Both the position numbers and the translations under genes were made by a program. Of a stretch of DNA of 15,058 bases, positions 14,729-15,058 are shown piece by piece (position 1 is the first letter of the stretch; each line of letters opens with the position of its first letter). Under the pieces are notes generated by a model. It saw only the letters and a program-made list of their open reading frames with translations, was not told the DNA's origin and did not search any database. This stretch comes from CAYNTG01 sp964400105 (GTDB taxonomy: Bacteria; UBP14; UBA6098), in the NCBI GenBank assembly GCA_964400105.1, contig CAYNTG010000052.1, forward strand, positions 1 to 15,058, in the 5' to 3' direction.

Positions 14729-15058
14729 TTCGTCAGCTCCTTTTCGAGGAAAAACGGAAGCGCGGCGTAGAAGCCGGACGCCTTTCTCAGGTGATCGATC
14801 GAGACCATCTCGTTCGGCGCGTGTGCCGCAACCTCGTTTCCGGGGCCGAATCCGATAGCCGGGATGCCGTGCCTTCCAGCGATAGAAACGCCGTTGGTGG
14901 AAAAAACCCATTTATCGACTACCGGCGATTTTCCTAAAACCTCGGTAGCCACGGCGATTCCGGCCTTCGTCAGCGGATGATCGATAGGCGTTTTCCACGA
15001 TGGGAAGAAGGCTTCCGTCGGGTAAGCTTTTCCCATGTAGCCGGTTTGGTCGTATTTT
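14725..15058 (-). CDS. ygeY: YgeY-type M20 metallopeptidase, C-terminal part (runs off the window)
   Basis: Only the last 110 residues are in the window; the gene continues beyond the right edge. The visible part reads YDQTGYMGKAYPTE, then FFPSWKTPIDHPL, FSTNGVSIAGRHGIPAIGFGPG and AHAPNEMVSIDHL. The HAPNE segment carries the C-terminal metal-ligand histidine region of M20 peptidases/deacylases of the ArgE/DapE/YgeY group. In E. coli-type clusters ygeY sits next to ygeW, as here. The stop overlaps the ygeW-like ATG by 4 bases. Its substrate in these clusters is not established; removal of an acyl or peptide-like group from a purine-derived intermediate is inferred. Confidence 0.88.
   Translation of the reverse strand, partial: KYDQTGYMGKAYPTEAFFPSWKTPIDHPLTKAGIAVATEVLGKSPVVDKWVFSTNGVSIAGRHGIPAIGFGPGNEVAAHAPNEMVSIDHLRKASGFYAALPFFLEKELTK

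Noticed and set aside
1..15058. CRISPR arrays, tRNA/rRNA genes, transposases or integrases
   Set aside because: I found no regularly spaced repeats, tRNA-like cloverleaf, rRNA segments or transposase motifs on either strand by eye.

Overview
The window looks like a scaffold from an uncultured Gram-negative bacterium. A run of exactly 100 Ns (1929-2028) marks a scaffolding gap. An outer-membrane TonB-dependent receptor and a secreted beta-propeller ending in a YPNPFNS-type C-terminal sorting/FlgD-like domain point to the Fibrobacterota-Chlorobiota-Bacteroidota neighbourhood or a related candidate phylum. I cannot place it more closely by eye.

Layout. (1) 1-227 has no convincing gene but is rich in inverted repeats. 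(2) A small minus-strand gene (228-473) encodes a stand-alone MshEN/GspE-N-type protein with a strong ribosome site and a clear sigma-70-type promoter. (3) 566-833 is intergenic and carries a chain of four hairpins. (4) A plus-strand promoter feeds a cobalamin riboswitch (about 870-1046), followed by a TonB-dependent receptor (1118-3097, interrupted by the N gap) and, 14 bp later, a secreted beta-propeller protein (3112-4452). This resembles a vitamin B12 capture and uptake pair, analogous to BtuB with BtuG of Bacteroides. (5) Convergent to this, from the right edge to 4481, lies one very tight minus-strand operon of twelve genes. Every neighbouring pair overlaps by 4, 10 or 11 bases.

In transcription order the operon encodes a YgeY-type M20 peptidase (partial), a YgeW-type transcarbamylase, a threonine-synthase-like PLP enzyme, a MocA-like nucleotidyltransferase, the Mo, Fe-S and FAD subunits of a xanthine-dehydrogenase-family hydroxylase, an unrecognised polytopic membrane protein, a DUF4213/DUF364 protein, an XdhC/YqeB-family maturation factor, a small P-loop NTPase, and a second fold-type II PLP enzyme. 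The set matches the Mo-hydroxylase/ygeW-ygeX-ygeY type clusters linked to anaerobic purine (uric acid) breakdown. The hydroxylase, its cofactor-maturation genes and the downstream nitrogen-handling enzymes would be made together.

The most striking anomaly is in the last gene. Its reading frame, fixed by a strong Shine-Dalgarno and a 4-base overlap at 5932-5935, is broken by a single TAA at codon 40 (5816-5818). The other main curiosities are a perfect 28-bp palindrome inside the propeller gene, the uncharacterised membrane protein and NTPase embedded in the hydroxylase operon, and the hairpin-rich intergenic region.
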